Assembly (NCBI RefSeq): GCF_018129985.1
Contig: NZ_JAFCKT010000004.1
Location: forward strand, 186,001-250,000
DNA length: 64,000 nt
Source of the DNA: Bradyrhizobium sp. SZCCT0148
GTDB lineage: Bacteria; Pseudomonadota; Alphaproteobacteria; Rhizobiales; Xanthobacteraceae
Reading direction: 5' to 3'
Each line of letters opens with the position of its first letter. The stretch's first letter is position 1. This document shows, piece after piece, positions 8,638 to 17,237 of the stretch. A model generated the notes under the pieces. It ran no database searches. It had not been told where the DNA came from and was given only the letters and a program-made list of their open reading frames with translations. The translations under genes were made by a program, and so were the position numbers.

Positions 8638-10842
8638 ATGAAAGCCTATGTCGGAACAGCAACGTCGCGCGTCGACGGCCGGGCCAAGGTCACCGGAGCC
8701 GCGAAGTACGCCGGCGAATTCAGCGCCAAGGGCCTCGCCCATGGCTTCGTGGTCGAGGCCGCCATACCGCGCGGCCGCATCGTGCGGATCGACACTCACG
8801 AAGCGCTGAAAGTTGCCGGCGTTCTCGAGGTGCTCACGCACGTCAATCGCCCGCCCCTTGCGGACACTGACGACGCGTGGAAGGACGAGGTGGCGCCGGA
8901 GAAGGGCTCGACCTTCCGTCCCGTCTATGACGACAGGATCAAGTTCAACGGTCAGCCGATCGCGCTGGTCGTGGCGGAGGACTGGGAGACTGCCAAGTTC
9001 GCTGCAACCCGCCTCTACGTCGAATATGAGGAGGAGGCGTTCGCGACTGACCTCGAGTCAGAACGTGACAGGGCAACCGAAGTGGAGCAGCCGCACAAGC
9101 CGCGTGGTGATGCCGCAGCAGCAATGACGCGGGCGGCCGTCCGGCATGAAGCTGACTACGTCCTTCCGAACGAGCATCACAATCCCATGGAGCTCTTCGC
9201 AACGACAGTCGTCTGGGACGTTGGCGGCAAGCTCGCGGTTCATGACAAAACGCAAGGCGTCCAGAACGTCCACAAATTTCTCTGCAGCGTCTTCGGAAAG
9301 AAGCCGGACGACATCCGCGTGATCTCGCCCTATGTCGGCGGGGCGTTCGGCTCGGCCCTGCGGCCGCAGTATCAGGTTGTGCTGGCGACGCTTGCCGCGC
9401 TCGCCTTGAAGCGCTCGGTTCGCGTCGTGCTGACACGGCAACAGATGTATGGCCTGGGCTATCGTCCCATGACCATCGAGCGCGTTGCGCTCGGTGCAAA
9501 GCCGGACGGCACGCTGGATGTGGTCACGCACGAAGCGGTTGCGGTGACCTCGCGTTATGAGGATTTCTCACGCAACGATACCGGCTGGGCGGAGCAGCTT
9601 TATAAAAGCCCCAACAGCCGCTCCTCGCACAAGCTCGTCCATCTCGACGTTTCGACGCCCAGCGACATGCGGGCACCTGGGGCAGCATCGGGCGTCTGTG
9701 CGCTCGAATGCGCCATGGACGAATTGGCGATCGCGCTCAAGCTGGATCCAATCGAGCTCCGGCTGAAGTGCTACTCGGATCGCGACCAGAGTGATGATGT
9801 TCCCTACACCAGCAAGCAGCTGCGCGAATGTTACGCCCGCGGCGCCGAAGCCTTCGGCTGGAGCCGCCGTGATCCCGCACCGCGCTCCATGCGCGACGGC
9901 AAGGAACTGATCGGCTGGGGCATGGCCACAGGAGTGTGGGAAGCGCTGCAGATGCCTGTGGCCGTCCGCATCGTGCTGACGGCCAACGGCCATGCCGAGA
10001 TCTCCTGCGCCGCGTCCGACGTCGGGACCGGCACGTACACCATCGTGGCGCAGGTCGCGGCCGATGCCCTCGGGCTGCCGATCGAGAACATCAGCGTTCG
10101 GCTCGCCGACTCGACCTTGCCGCAAGCTCCCGTCGAGGGCGGCTCCTGGATGGCCGCATCCAGCGCGCATGCCGTGTTGGGAGCCGCAGAAGAGATTCGC
10201 AGGGAGCTGGCAGGTCTCGCCAAGGCAATACCGGGCTCGCCGCTCGCCGAGCTCGACGCTGCCGATGTTGCCCTGGCTGACGGCATGGTTGCCAGCCGCA
10301 CCAGGAAGGGGGCCGCTGTCTCGATTGCGGATGTCATGCGCCACAGCAACCTCGAACGGATCGAGAAGGAGAAGCTCAACGAGTTCGCGGAGGATAAATC
10401 ACACGCCCGCAACACCCATTCGGCGGTCTTCGCAGAGGTGAAGGTCGATGAGGAGCTCGGCGTGATCCGCGTCACCCGCGTCGTGAGCGCCATCGCGGCC
10501 GGGCGCATCCTGAATACCAAGACCGGCCGCAGCCAGATCATGGGCGGCGTGGTGTGGGGAATCGGGATGGCGCTGCACGAGGAGACGGTGATGGATCACC
10601 GTTTCGGCCGCATCATGAATCCGAACTTCGCCGAATACCACATCCCGGTGAACGCCGACGTTCACGATATTGACGTCATCTTCGTCGACGAACCAGACGA
10701 ACGAATCAATAAGCTGGGCATCAAAGGTATCGGAGAGATCGGCATCGTCGGCGTGCCTGCAGCGATCGCGAATGCGGTCTATCATGCCACCGGCAAGCGC
10801 ATCCGGCGCTTCCCGATCACGCTGGACAAGCTGCTGGAGTGA
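8638..10842 (+). CDS. Molybdenum hydroxylase, molybdopterin-binding subunit (PaoC/YagR-like)
   Basis: A 734-residue catalytic subunit. It starts at ATG 8638, eight bases after the FAD-subunit stop, behind GAGGG. The N-terminal a/b hammerhead domain (SRVDGRAKVTGAAKYAGEF) is followed by the Mo-cofactor domains with PYVGGAFGSALRPQYQ and MRAPGAASGVCALECAMDELA. The catalytic glutamate near the C-terminus is Glu700 in KGIGEIGIVG. Family members oxidise aldehydes, N-heterocycles or aromatic acyl-CoAs using water oxygen. The resemblance to YagR points to a broad aldehyde oxidoreductase, but the substrate is not readable. No XdhC or MocA chaperone gene is next to it. Confidence 0.94.
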   Translation: MKAYVGTATSRVDGRAKVTGAAKYAGEFSAKGLAHGFVVEAAIPRGRIVRIDTHEALKVAGVLEVLTHVNRPPLADTDDAWKDEVAPEKGSTFRPVYDDRIKFNGQPIALVVAEDWETAKFAATRLYVEYEEEAFATDLESERDRATEVEQPHKPRGDAAAAMTRAAVRHEADYVLPNEHHNPMELFATTVVWDVGGKLAVHDKTQGVQNVHKFLCSVFGKKPDDIRVISPYVGGAFGSALRPQYQVVLATLAALALKRSVRVVLTRQQMYGLGYRPMTIERVALGAKPDGTLDVVTHEAVAVTSRYEDFSRNDTGWAEQLYKSPNSRSSHKLVHLDVSTPSDMRAPGAASGVCALECAMDELAIALKLDPIELRLKCYSDRDQSDDVPYTSKQLRECYARGAEAFGWSRRDPAPRSMRDGKELIGWGMATGVWEALQMPVAVRIVLTANGHAEISCAASDVGTGTYTIVAQVAADALGLPIENISVRLADSTLPQAPVEGGSWMAASSAHAVLGAAEEIRRELAGLAKAIPGSPLAELDAADVALADGMVASRTRKGAAVSIADVMRHSNLERIEKEKLNEFAEDKSHARNTHSAVFAEVKVDEELGVIRVTRVVSAIAAGRILNTKTGRSQIMGGVVWGIGMALHEETVMDHRFGRIMNPNFAEYHIPVNADVHDIDVIFVDEPDERINKLGIKGIGEIGIVGVPAAIANAVYHATGKRIRRFPITLDKLLE

Positions 10843-10894
10843 AGCGGCAGTCCAGACTTGCCGCGGCACTCGAGGCCTGTCATCCAGGTGTCAT

Positions 10895-10929
10895 CGAATG
10901 TGCACAGAGCTTTTCCTTCTGCACATTCG
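10895..10929 (+). promoter_or_regulatory. Hairpin in the leader of the amino acid decarboxylase gene
   Basis: A perfect 10-base inverted repeat, CGAATGTGCA and TGCACATTCG, with a 15-base pyrimidine-rich loop ends ten bases before the decarboxylase ATG, next to its ribosome-binding region. It has no U tract after it, so it is not a plain terminator. It could be an operator or a translational control hairpin. Confidence 0.45.
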
Positions 10930-10938
10930 GGACAGACC

Positions 10939-13296
10939 ATGGACTATTTCAAGCGCTTCAACTTCCTGTTCGCCGCACCTGCGTTCGATACCGATGACCT
11001 CGAGGGCATTCGCTTCAACCAGATCATCGAGGAGATCCAGCGCTCCGGTTTCGAGGTGGTCCGGGCCCGCAAGCTTGAATATGCCGAGATGGCCGTGCAG
11101 ACCGATGCCGCGATCGGCTGCATGGTGGTGGACTGGGGCAAGAAGGGGCTGGAAGGCAAGACGTCGGCCCTGATCAACCTGATGCGGCGCCGCGGCCTCG
11201 ACTTCCCGATCATCCTCCTGATCCGGCGCAAGCGCTTCGAGGACCTGCCGGTCGAAGTGCTCGACTTCATCGACGGCTATGTCTTCCTCTCGGAGGAAAC
11301 CCCGCCCTTCATCGCCAAGAATCTGATCAGCCGGCTCAAGCAATATGCCGAGACGCTGAAGACGCCGTTCTTCGGCGCCCTGGTCGACTATGCCGAGGAA
11401 GGAAATCAGCTCTGGACCTGCCCGGGCCACAATGGCGGCGTGTTCTACAATCGCAGCCCGATCGGCCGGGTCTTCGTCGAGCATCTCGGCGAATCCGTGT
11501 TCCGCGACGACCTCGACAATTCCGTGCTCGATCTCGGCGACCTCCTCACCCATGAAGGACCGGCGCTGAAGGCCCAGAAGGAAGCCGCACAGATCTTCGG
11601 CGCGGAGAAGACCTATTTCGTGCTGAACGGCACCTCGACCTCGAACAAGGTCGCGCTCGGCGCGCTCGTCACCGACGGTGACCTCGTGCTGTTCGACCGC
11701 AACAATCACAAGGCCGCCCATCATGGCGCCCTGATGATCAACGGCGGCGTTCCGGTTTACGTGCCGACCATCCGCAATTCCTGGGGCCTGATCGGCCCGA
11801 TGCGATGGGACGCGCTCGACGAGAAAGCGCTGCGCGAGGCTATCCGCAACCACCCGCTGGTCATCGACAAGGAGGCCTGGCGCAAGGAGCGCCCCTTCCG
11901 CGTCGCGGTCGTCGAACAGTGCACCTATGACGGGACGATCCACAGCGCCGAGATGATCCTGAAGCGCATCGGCCATCTCTGCGAATACATCCTGTTCGAC
12001 GAGGCCTGGGCCGGATTCATGAAGTTCCACCCGCTCTATGCCGGCCGCTTTGCCATGGGGCTGGCGAACCTTCCGCCGGATGCACCAGGCATCATCGCGA
12101 CGCAGTCGACCCACAAACAGCTCGCGAGCTTCTCGCAGGCCTCGCAGATCCACATCAAGGACCGCCACATCCGCGGCCAGAAGCGGCGCGTCGAGCACCG
12201 ACGCTTCAACGAAAGCTTCATGCAACACGCCTCCACTTCACCATTCTATCCGCTGTTCGCCTCGCTCGACGTCGGCGCCCAGATGATGAAGGGCCGCTCC
12301 GGAGAGGTGCTGTGGGACGACACGATCCGCCTCGGCATCGAGCTTCGCAAGAAGATCCGCGCGATGCGCCGGGAGTTCGAGGAGAAGGAGCAGAACCCGG
12401 ACCGGCGCTGGTTCTTCGAACCCTTCGTTCCCGACCGCGTCGCGATTCCCGATGTCGGCCGCCCCGGTGCCGCGCATAACGTCGCCTGGGAAACCCTCTC
12501 CACCGATGAGCTCGCCACCAATGCCGCGCTGTGGCAGCTCTCGCCGGACAGCAATTGGCATGGCTTCCCCGGCCTCACCGAGGGCTTCGCCATGACCGAT
12601 CCGAACAAGCTGACACTGCTGACGCCCGGATTCGACCGCACCACCGGCGCCTATGCCGAGCACGGCATTCCCGCGCCGGTCGTGGCGCAATATCTGCGCG
12701 AGAACCGCATCGTGCCGGAGAAGAACGACCTCAACTCCCTGCTCTTCCTGCTCACCCCCGGCGTCGAGGCGAGCAAGGCCGGCACGCTGATCTCAGGCCT
12801 CGTCGCGTTCAAGAGGCTGCACGACGACAATGCACTGCTGGCAGACGCCATCCCGGAATTTTACCAGAGACGGCAGTCACGCTACGCCGGCGTGCGCTTG
12901 CGCGATCTCTGCGGCGAGATGCACCGCTTCTTTCGCGCGGCCGATGTCAGCACGCTCCAGGCGCGACAGTTCATGCCGGAGCACATGCCGGAGATCGCGA
13001 TGTCGCCGCGCGATGCCGCGCGCTATCTGTTCAAGAATGATGTCGACTACCTCCCGATCGAGGCGATCGCCGGCCGCATCGCGACCACACCCTTCGTGGT
13101 CTATCCCCCCGGTATCGCCACCATCGTGCCCGGCGAGCGCCTGACGGAACGGGCGAAGCCCATGGTGGATTATCTCAAGATGTTCGAAGCCTGCTTCAAC
13201 AGTTTCCCAGGCTTCGATGTGGAAATCCAGGGCGTCTACAAGGAAATCGATGCCCAGGGCCGCATCGGGCTCTACACTTACGTCGTTGCCGAGTAG
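10939..13296 (+). CDS. Orn/Lys/Arg decarboxylase, biodegradative fold type I
   Basis: A 785-residue PLP enzyme of the AdiA/LdcI/SpeF family. The N-terminal wing or receiver-like domain (residues about 1-130) is followed by the PLP domain with CPGHNGGVFYNRSPIGR, ETYFVLNG-like TYFVLNGTSTSNKVA, DRNNHKAAHHGALM, FDEAWAGFMKFHPLY and the PLP lysine Lys393 in QSTHKQLASFSQASQIH. The C-terminal domain runs to the end. It removes CO2 from arginine, lysine or ornithine to give agmatine, cadaverine or putrescine; which one cannot be told. E. coli paralogs are 710-755 residues, so this one is slightly long. The ATG at 10939 was chosen because the hairpin and spacer lie just upstream. A GNAT acetyltransferase follows seven bases later and may act on the polyamine (inference). 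Confidence 0.93.
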   Translation: MDYFKRFNFLFAAPAFDTDDLEGIRFNQIIEEIQRSGFEVVRARKLEYAEMAVQTDAAIGCMVVDWGKKGLEGKTSALINLMRRRGLDFPIILLIRRKRFEDLPVEVLDFIDGYVFLSEETPPFIAKNLISRLKQYAETLKTPFFGALVDYAEEGNQLWTCPGHNGGVFYNRSPIGRVFVEHLGESVFRDDLDNSVLDLGDLLTHEGPALKAQKEAAQIFGAEKTYFVLNGTSTSNKVALGALVTDGDLVLFDRNNHKAAHHGALMINGGVPVYVPTIRNSWGLIGPMRWDALDEKALREAIRNHPLVIDKEAWRKERPFRVAVVEQCTYDGTIHSAEMILKRIGHLCEYILFDEAWAGFMKFHPLYAGRFAMGLANLPPDAPGIIATQSTHKQLASFSQASQIHIKDRHIRGQKRRVEHRRFNESFMQHASTSPFYPLFASLDVGAQMMKGRSGEVLWDDTIRLGIELRKKIRAMRREFEEKEQNPDRRWFFEPFVPDRVAIPDVGRPGAAHNVAWETLSTDELATNAALWQLSPDSNWHGFPGLTEGFAMTDPNKLTLLTPGFDRTTGAYAEHGIPAPVVAQYLRENRIVPEKNDLNSLLFLLTPGVEASKAGTLISGLVAFKRLHDDNALLADAIPEFYQRRQSRYAGVRLRDLCGEMHRFFRAADVSTLQARQFMPEHMPEIAMSPRDAARYLFKNDVDYLPIEAIAGRIATTPFVVYPPGIATIVPGERLTERAKPMVDYLKMFEACFNSFPGFDVEIQGVYKEIDAQGRIGLYTYVVAE

Positions 13297-13302
13297 GTGC
13301 CG

Positions 13303-13878
13303 ATGAACGAAACAGTTGCGCGCGCAAGCGACGAACAGGTTCGGGTCCGCCCCTCGCGCGAGAGCGATGTCGAGGCGATGCTGGCGATCTACCGCCATCA
13401 CGTCCGCAATGGCGTGGCGCGCGAGGTCGAGGGATACGGCGCACCCGAGCCGGACGATTTGCGCGACCGGCGCAAGAACCTCAAGCAGACCCGCCTGCCG
13501 CATCTGGTCGCGACCTTTCGCGGTGAAGTCGTCGGGTATGCCTACGCGGTGCTGTTCCGCAAGCGTCCGGCCTATCGCTACACCGCCAAGCATTCGATCT
13601 ACGTTCACCACGAGCAGCTCGGCCGTGGGATCGGACGGCTGCTGCTGCTGGAATTGATCGATGCTTGTGCGGCTGCCGGCTTCCGCCAGATGATCGGCTA
13701 TATCGATGCCGACAACGCGCCCTCACTGGCGCTGCACGAGCGGTTCGGCTTCGCGCGCGCCGGCCTGCTCTGCGGCGTGGCTTATCGCCATGGCCGCTGG
13801 TCCGACACCGTCATGGTGCAGCGATCGCTCGGTGCCGGATCGACGGCGCCTCCGCCGGTGACGGCGCCGGGCCGCTAG
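13303..13878 (+). CDS. GNAT family N-acetyltransferase (phosphinothricin acetyltransferase-like)
   Basis: A 191-residue acetyl-CoA-dependent acetyltransferase. It has the GNAT core: VRPSRESDVEAMLAIYRHHVRNG at the N-terminus, the acetyl-CoA-binding loop HEQLGRGIGRLLLLELIDAC (motif A, QxxGxG/A type) and YIDADNAPSLALHERFGFARAG, which resembles the Pat/Bar and YncA-type enzymes acting on small amines or amino acids. The ATG at 13303 is preceded by GAGTAGG; a GTG at 13297 would add two residues. It is seven bases from the decarboxylase stop, so likely co-transcribed. Possible substrates are the polyamine made by its neighbour or a toxic amino acid analogue. Confidence 0.88.
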   Translation: MNETVARASDEQVRVRPSRESDVEAMLAIYRHHVRNGVAREVEGYGAPEPDDLRDRRKNLKQTRLPHLVATFRGEVVGYAYAVLFRKRPAYRYTAKHSIYVHHEQLGRGIGRLLLLELIDACAAAGFRQMIGYIDADNAPSLALHERFGFARAGLLCGVAYRHGRWSDTVMVQRSLGAGSTAPPPVTAPGR

Positions 13879-13880
13879 AC

Positions 13881-13920
13881 CATGATCCGGAAAATTGCAG
13901 TGGTTTTCCGAAAGATCATG
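13881..13920. repeat. Rhizobial intergenic palindrome (CATGATCCGGAAAA type)
   Basis: Arms CATGATCCGGAAAA and TTTTCCGAAAGATCATG enclose nine bases. It lies between the convergent acetyltransferase and the small gene at 13936-14148 and can form a strong hairpin, so it may serve as a bidirectional terminator. This palindrome is, from memory, dispersed in Bradyrhizobium and other Rhizobiales. Confidence 0.75.
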
Positions 13921-13935
13921 CTCGAAACACAGACC

Positions 13936-14148
13936 TCACGACGGAAAATCAGCCGGCTTCACATGGATGCGGTCGGCATGCAGGGACCAGTGATGAAGCG
14001 CCTGGTCCTTGCAGAACCTGGCCTTCGCCTGCTCCCTGGCCTCGTCCTCATCGGCGGCGTCGATCTCCAGCGTCCCCTGGCAAACCTCGCTCTGCCGGCC
14101 GTACTCGCCGAGCACGTTCTTCATGAACCTGACCACATAGATAGACAT
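13936..14148 (-). CDS. Small conserved-type hypothetical protein, 70 residues
   Basis: Starts MSIYVVRFMKNVLGEYGRQSEV with a very good ribosome-binding site (GCAGGAGGTCCC before the ATG at 14148). The body contains an acidic helix GTLEIDAADEDEAREQAKARFCKDQAL and ends HHWSLHADRIHVKPADFPS. The pattern of a short beta strand, a helix with alternating charges and another strand suggests a compact alpha/beta fold. I do not recognise a function. The frame is open upstream to 14268, but the strong Shine-Dalgarno favours 14148. Bases 14149-14278 hold nothing else I can identify. Confidence 0.75.
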   Translation of the reverse strand: MSIYVVRFMKNVLGEYGRQSEVCQGTLEIDAADEDEAREQAKARFCKDQALHHWSLHADRIHVKPADFPS

Positions 14149-14278
14149 GGGACCTCCTGCGCCCCCCGGCGACATTCTAGTCCCATTTAGGCCGAACCGG
14201 GAAAGGAGATTTTGACGCGGATCAAGGTCGGACGATCCTCGCCGCGTCGTTGTCCCCGGAATGGCCATCTGGCTGCCC

Positions 14279-15328
14279 CTACCCCGGCATCACGCCGAAC
14301 GCTTGCTTGAAGCGCTCTGCATAGCGCGGCCAGACCTCGGGATTGATGATGCGCGGCGGGCGTTTGCCGTCGAGCGTGTCCAGGACCTGCTCGGCGGCGA
14401 TACGGCCCATGTTCTGGCGCGCCTCAATGGTCACCCCTGCGGTATGGGGGCTCGCCAGCACGTTGTCGAACTGGAGCAGCGGATGATCCGGCGGCGGCGG
14501 TTCCTTGGACCAGACGTCGAGGCCGGCACCGGCGATACGCTCGTCGCGCAGTGCCTGGAGCAGTGCATCCTCGTCGTGGATGAAACCGCGCGCCGTGGTG
14601 ATGAAATACGCATGCGGCTGCATCAGCGCGAACTCGCGCGTGCTGATCATGTTGCGGCTTCCCTTGTCGAGCGGGCAGGAGATCGAGACGAAATCGGCAC
14701 GGCGCAACAGATCGTCGAGCTCGACCTTCTCGCCCCCGCGCTCGGCCATCACGTCGGCCGACAAATATGGGTCGTAGGCCAGCACCTTCATGCCGAGCAG
14801 GCCCTTGCACAGCGCGGCGATGCGGCGGCCGACATTGCCGAGGCCGATGATGCCGACGGTCTTCTGTTCGACCTCGTTGCCGACCAGATCGTTACGGTTG
14901 ACGTCGCGCTCGCGGCGGAGGCGACGGTCGGACTGGATGATGCGCTTGGACAGCGTCAGCATCATCGCCAGCGCGTGCTCGGCAACCGAATGGGCATTGC
15001 CGCCGGACTGGTTGACGACCAGCACGCCCGCGTCGGTGCAGGCCTCGACATCGACAGGGTCGAAGCCCGCACCATTGCTGGAGACCAGCAGCAGGTTCGG
15101 CGTGCGCTTCAGCAGGGCGGCATCGACATGGAAATGCGGGGCGAGTTCGTCCCGTGCGGCGCCGATCTGGTAGACATGCGCCGCGCTCATGATCGGCGCG
15201 TAGAAGTCTTCGGGACTCTCGTTCTCGATGCGATCGAGCCGGACGTCAGGCCGCGCCTTCAGGATATCGATATAGACCGGATTGGCCAGATATTTGACGT
15301 AGAAGACGCGCTTGCTGTTGACGGACAT
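14279..15328 (-). CDS. D-isomer-specific 2-hydroxyacid dehydrogenase, NAD-dependent
   Basis: A 349-residue oxidoreductase of the phosphoglycerate/D-lactate dehydrogenase family. The nucleotide fold is TVGIIGLGNVGRRIAALCKGLLGMKVLAYDPY (about residues 155-190). The catalytic Arg region is FITTARGFIHDEDAL, the Glu lies in GAGLDVWSKEPPP, and the His is in LASPHTAGVTIEAR. Members reduce 2-keto acids (hydroxypyruvate, glyoxylate, phosphonopyruvate analogues). The gene is divergent from a split TPP decarboxylase that acts on a 2-keto acid, so the two may handle the same keto acid (inference). The substrate is unknown. The C-terminus EVWPRYAERFKQAFGVMPG is longer than in SerA-type short forms. Confidence 0.92.
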   Translation of the reverse strand: MSVNSKRVFYVKYLANPVYIDILKARPDVRLDRIENESPEDFYAPIMSAAHVYQIGAARDELAPHFHVDAALLKRTPNLLLVSSNGAGFDPVDVEACTDAGVLVVNQSGGNAHSVAEHALAMMLTLSKRIIQSDRRLRRERDVNRNDLVGNEVEQKTVGIIGLGNVGRRIAALCKGLLGMKVLAYDPYLSADVMAERGGEKVELDDLLRRADFVSISCPLDKGSRNMISTREFALMQPHAYFITTARGFIHDEDALLQALRDERIAGAGLDVWSKEPPPPDHPLLQFDNVLASPHTAGVTIEARQNMGRIAAEQVLDTLDGKRPPRIINPEVWPRYAERFKQAFGVMPG

Positions 15329-15579
15329 CAGGACCCTTCCGGCTATCGGTGGAGATCCGCAAGGTCAGCGCGATACGCGCTCGTCCGTGCCCCCTCCCGT
15401 TTTCTCATTGCCGCCGTTATGGCACGGCGATGCCGGCCACGGCAGGCCGTTCCGTGCAGATCACGGTGCGGCCCGGACATGTTGACAATCCCGCCCGCTC
15501 CGTCAAGTTCGACCGATCGCCGCGACGCCAGAGCCAAGAAGCATGCGCGGCTCAAGAAAATGCGCCAAGGGAGGACGCG

Positions 15580-16134
15580 ATGGCGATTGCGGAACGGCAA
15601 GTGACGCCGCCGGCGGGCGACAACAGCTGGCACGGCATCGTCCTGCAAACCCTGAAGCGGAACGAGATCAGCCTCGTCCCTTACGTGCCCGACCGCGTGC
15701 TGACGCCGCTGATCAAGAACCTGCACACCGATCCGTTCTTCACCACCTTCGCCACCGCGCGCGAGGAGGAAGCCGTCGGCATCGTCTCCGGCGCCTGGAT
15801 GGGTGGCCGGCGCGGTGCGGTGTTGATGCAGACCTCCGGCTTTGCCACGCTCGCCAACGTGCTCGCCTCGCTCGCCGTGCCCTACCAGATCCCGCTGATC
15901 ATGTTCGTCTCCGAGCGCGGAACGCTCGGCGAGTTCAACTACGGCCAGTCGCTGGTCTGCCGCACCATGCGTCCGGTGCTGGATTCGCTGGCGCTGGAGC
16001 ACCACACCATCACCCGGCTCGACGAGCTCGAATTCATCGCCGACCGCTCGATCAAGCAGGCCGTCACCACGCAGGCGCCGGTGGCCCTGATCCTCAACCC
16101 GCTGCTCACAGGCGGCAAGGTCTTCGACAAGTGA
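15580..16134 (+). CDS. TPP-dependent 2-keto acid decarboxylase, alpha (PYR) subunit, ComD/phosphonopyruvate decarboxylase-like
   Basis: A 184-residue PYR-domain-only protein. The ATG at 15580 follows AAGGGAGGA. It carries the TPP-activating glutamate in ATAREEEAVGIVSGAWMGG and a long central region typical of sulfopyruvate or phosphonopyruvate decarboxylase alpha chains (QTSGFATLANVLASLAVPYQIPLIMFVSERG). It must pair with the PP-domain chain encoded eight bases downstream to make an active site. No sulfonate or phosphonate genes are nearby, so the keto-acid substrate is open. Confidence 0.88.
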   Translation: MAIAERQVTPPAGDNSWHGIVLQTLKRNEISLVPYVPDRVLTPLIKNLHTDPFFTTFATAREEEAVGIVSGAWMGGRRGAVLMQTSGFATLANVLASLAVPYQIPLIMFVSERGTLGEFNYGQSLVCRTMRPVLDSLALEHHTITRLDELEFIADRSIKQAVTTQAPVALILNPLLTGGKVFDK

Positions 16135-16142
16135 GGCGAGCG

Positions 16143-16739
16143 ATGGACAATCGCAACACGAAGGTGATGAACCGCTTCGACGTGACCTCGCGCCTGATCG
16201 GCAAGCTCAGGCATGAGGAGGCCATCATCGGCGGCATCGGCAACACCAATTTCGATCTCTGGGCCGCCGGCCACCGCCCGCAGAATTTCTACATGCTGGG
16301 CAGCATGGGCCTCGCCTTCCCGATCGCGCTCGGCGTCGCGCTGGCGCAGCCCGACCGCCGCGTCTTCGCGCTCGAAGGCGACGGCTCGCTGTTGATGCAG
16401 CTCGGCGTGCTCTCGACAATTGCGACGTTGAAGCCGAAGAACCTCATCATGATCGTGATGGACAACGGCATCTACCAGATTACCGGAGCACAGCCGACGC
16501 CCGCGGCCAGCGTGGCGGACATCGTTGCCATCGCCGCAGGCTCCGGCCTTGCCAAGAGCGCCTGGGCAGCGGACGAGGAGGATTTCGAGCGCCTGGTCGA
16601 AGTGGCAATGTCCGCCGCCGAGCCTAGCCTGATTGCGGTCCGCATCGACGACAAGCCTGGCGTCGGCGCCACACGGCGCGATCCCGTGCAGATCCGGGAA
16701 CGCTTCATGCAAGGGCTCGGCGTGCGCGATCAGCTTTAA
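16143..16739 (+). CDS. TPP-dependent 2-keto acid decarboxylase, beta (PP) subunit, ComE-like
   Basis: A 198-residue PP-domain protein holding the TPP/Mg motif GDGSLLMQLGVLSTIATLKP followed by VMDNGIYQITG, i.e. the GDG-x26-N pattern. It opens with MDNRNTKVMNRFDVTSRLIGKL and has GNTNFDLWAAGHRPQNFYMLGSMGLAFPIALGVAL, as in ComE and the C-terminal half of phosphonopyruvate decarboxylase. It forms the holoenzyme with the alpha chain just upstream. A long overlapping frame that starts at 15543 is not the real start; the ATG at 16143 is right after the alpha stop. Confidence 0.88.
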   Translation: MDNRNTKVMNRFDVTSRLIGKLRHEEAIIGGIGNTNFDLWAAGHRPQNFYMLGSMGLAFPIALGVALAQPDRRVFALEGDGSLLMQLGVLSTIATLKPKNLIMIVMDNGIYQITGAQPTPAASVADIVAIAAGSGLAKSAWAADEEDFERLVEVAMSAAEPSLIAVRIDDKPGVGATRRDPVQIRERFMQGLGVRDQL

Positions 16740-16815
16740 TTTTCGTCATTAACTACACGTCGATCTGATGTAAGGACGGTACCGGTCCGCTGCCGATCCG
16801 TGCTAAGCGAACGGT

Positions 16816-17193
16816 ATGTCCATTTTGATACGTTCCTTTGCCTGGTTCCTCGCCGCCGCCGTGACTTTCGCGACCCTCGGTCCCCCCGGCCTGCGGCCCC
16901 ACTCCGACCTCGGCCAGGACGGCGAGCATGCGCTCGCCTTCATCCTGGTGGGACTGGCCTTCGGCTTGGCCTATCCGCGGCGGCGCCTGCTGGGCGCGGG
17001 AGCCGCGGTGGTCCTGATTGGCGTGCTCGAGCTGATGCAGTTTTGGGCACCCGGACGCCACGCCCGGCTGGAGGATTTCCTGGTCGATGCATTCACCGCC
17101 TGCCTCGGTTTTGCGCTCGCGGCGATCACTGAATGGGTCATGTCACGCTTTCGCGCCAGCCCCTCGGCAGCAAGCGAAGGCCCCGCGGAGTAA
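16816..17193 (+). CDS. VanZ-like small membrane protein
   Basis: A 125-residue protein with about four hydrophobic segments (IRSFAWFLAAAVTFATLG; HALAFILVGLAFGLAY; LLGAGAAVVLIGVLELMQFW; DAFTACLGFALAAITEWVM). The stretch GQDGEHALAFILVG and the later ELMQFWAPGRHARLEDFLVDAFTACLG match the VanZ-like family pattern (His/Glu followed by a DxxxN/DxxG-type segment). Its molecular role is unknown. The stop codon sits in the loop of a rho-independent terminator. Confidence 0.8.
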   Translation: MSILIRSFAWFLAAAVTFATLGPPGLRPHSDLGQDGEHALAFILVGLAFGLAYPRRRLLGAGAAVVLIGVLELMQFWAPGRHARLEDFLVDAFTACLGFALAAITEWVMSRFRASPSAASEGPAE

Positions 17194-17212
17194 ACTCCGC
17201 AGGGCCCTTTTC
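17179..17212 (+). terminator. Rho-independent terminator after the VanZ-like gene
   Basis: GGCCCCGCGGAGT pairs with ACTCCGCAGGGCC around a two-base loop, followed by CTTTTCTCTTCT. The gene's TAA stop falls inside the hairpin. Confidence 0.85.
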
Positions 17213-17237
17213 TCTTCTCGCCTTGGCTTGACGTTGA

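Noticed and set aside
10891..12228. Reverse open frame of 445 codons across the decarboxylase gene
   Set aside because: Antisense shadow; the forward decarboxylase has all PLP motifs.
14261..15604. Forward open frame of 447 codons across the 2-hydroxyacid dehydrogenase
   Set aside because: Antisense shadow of a gene with intact NAD and catalytic motifs.
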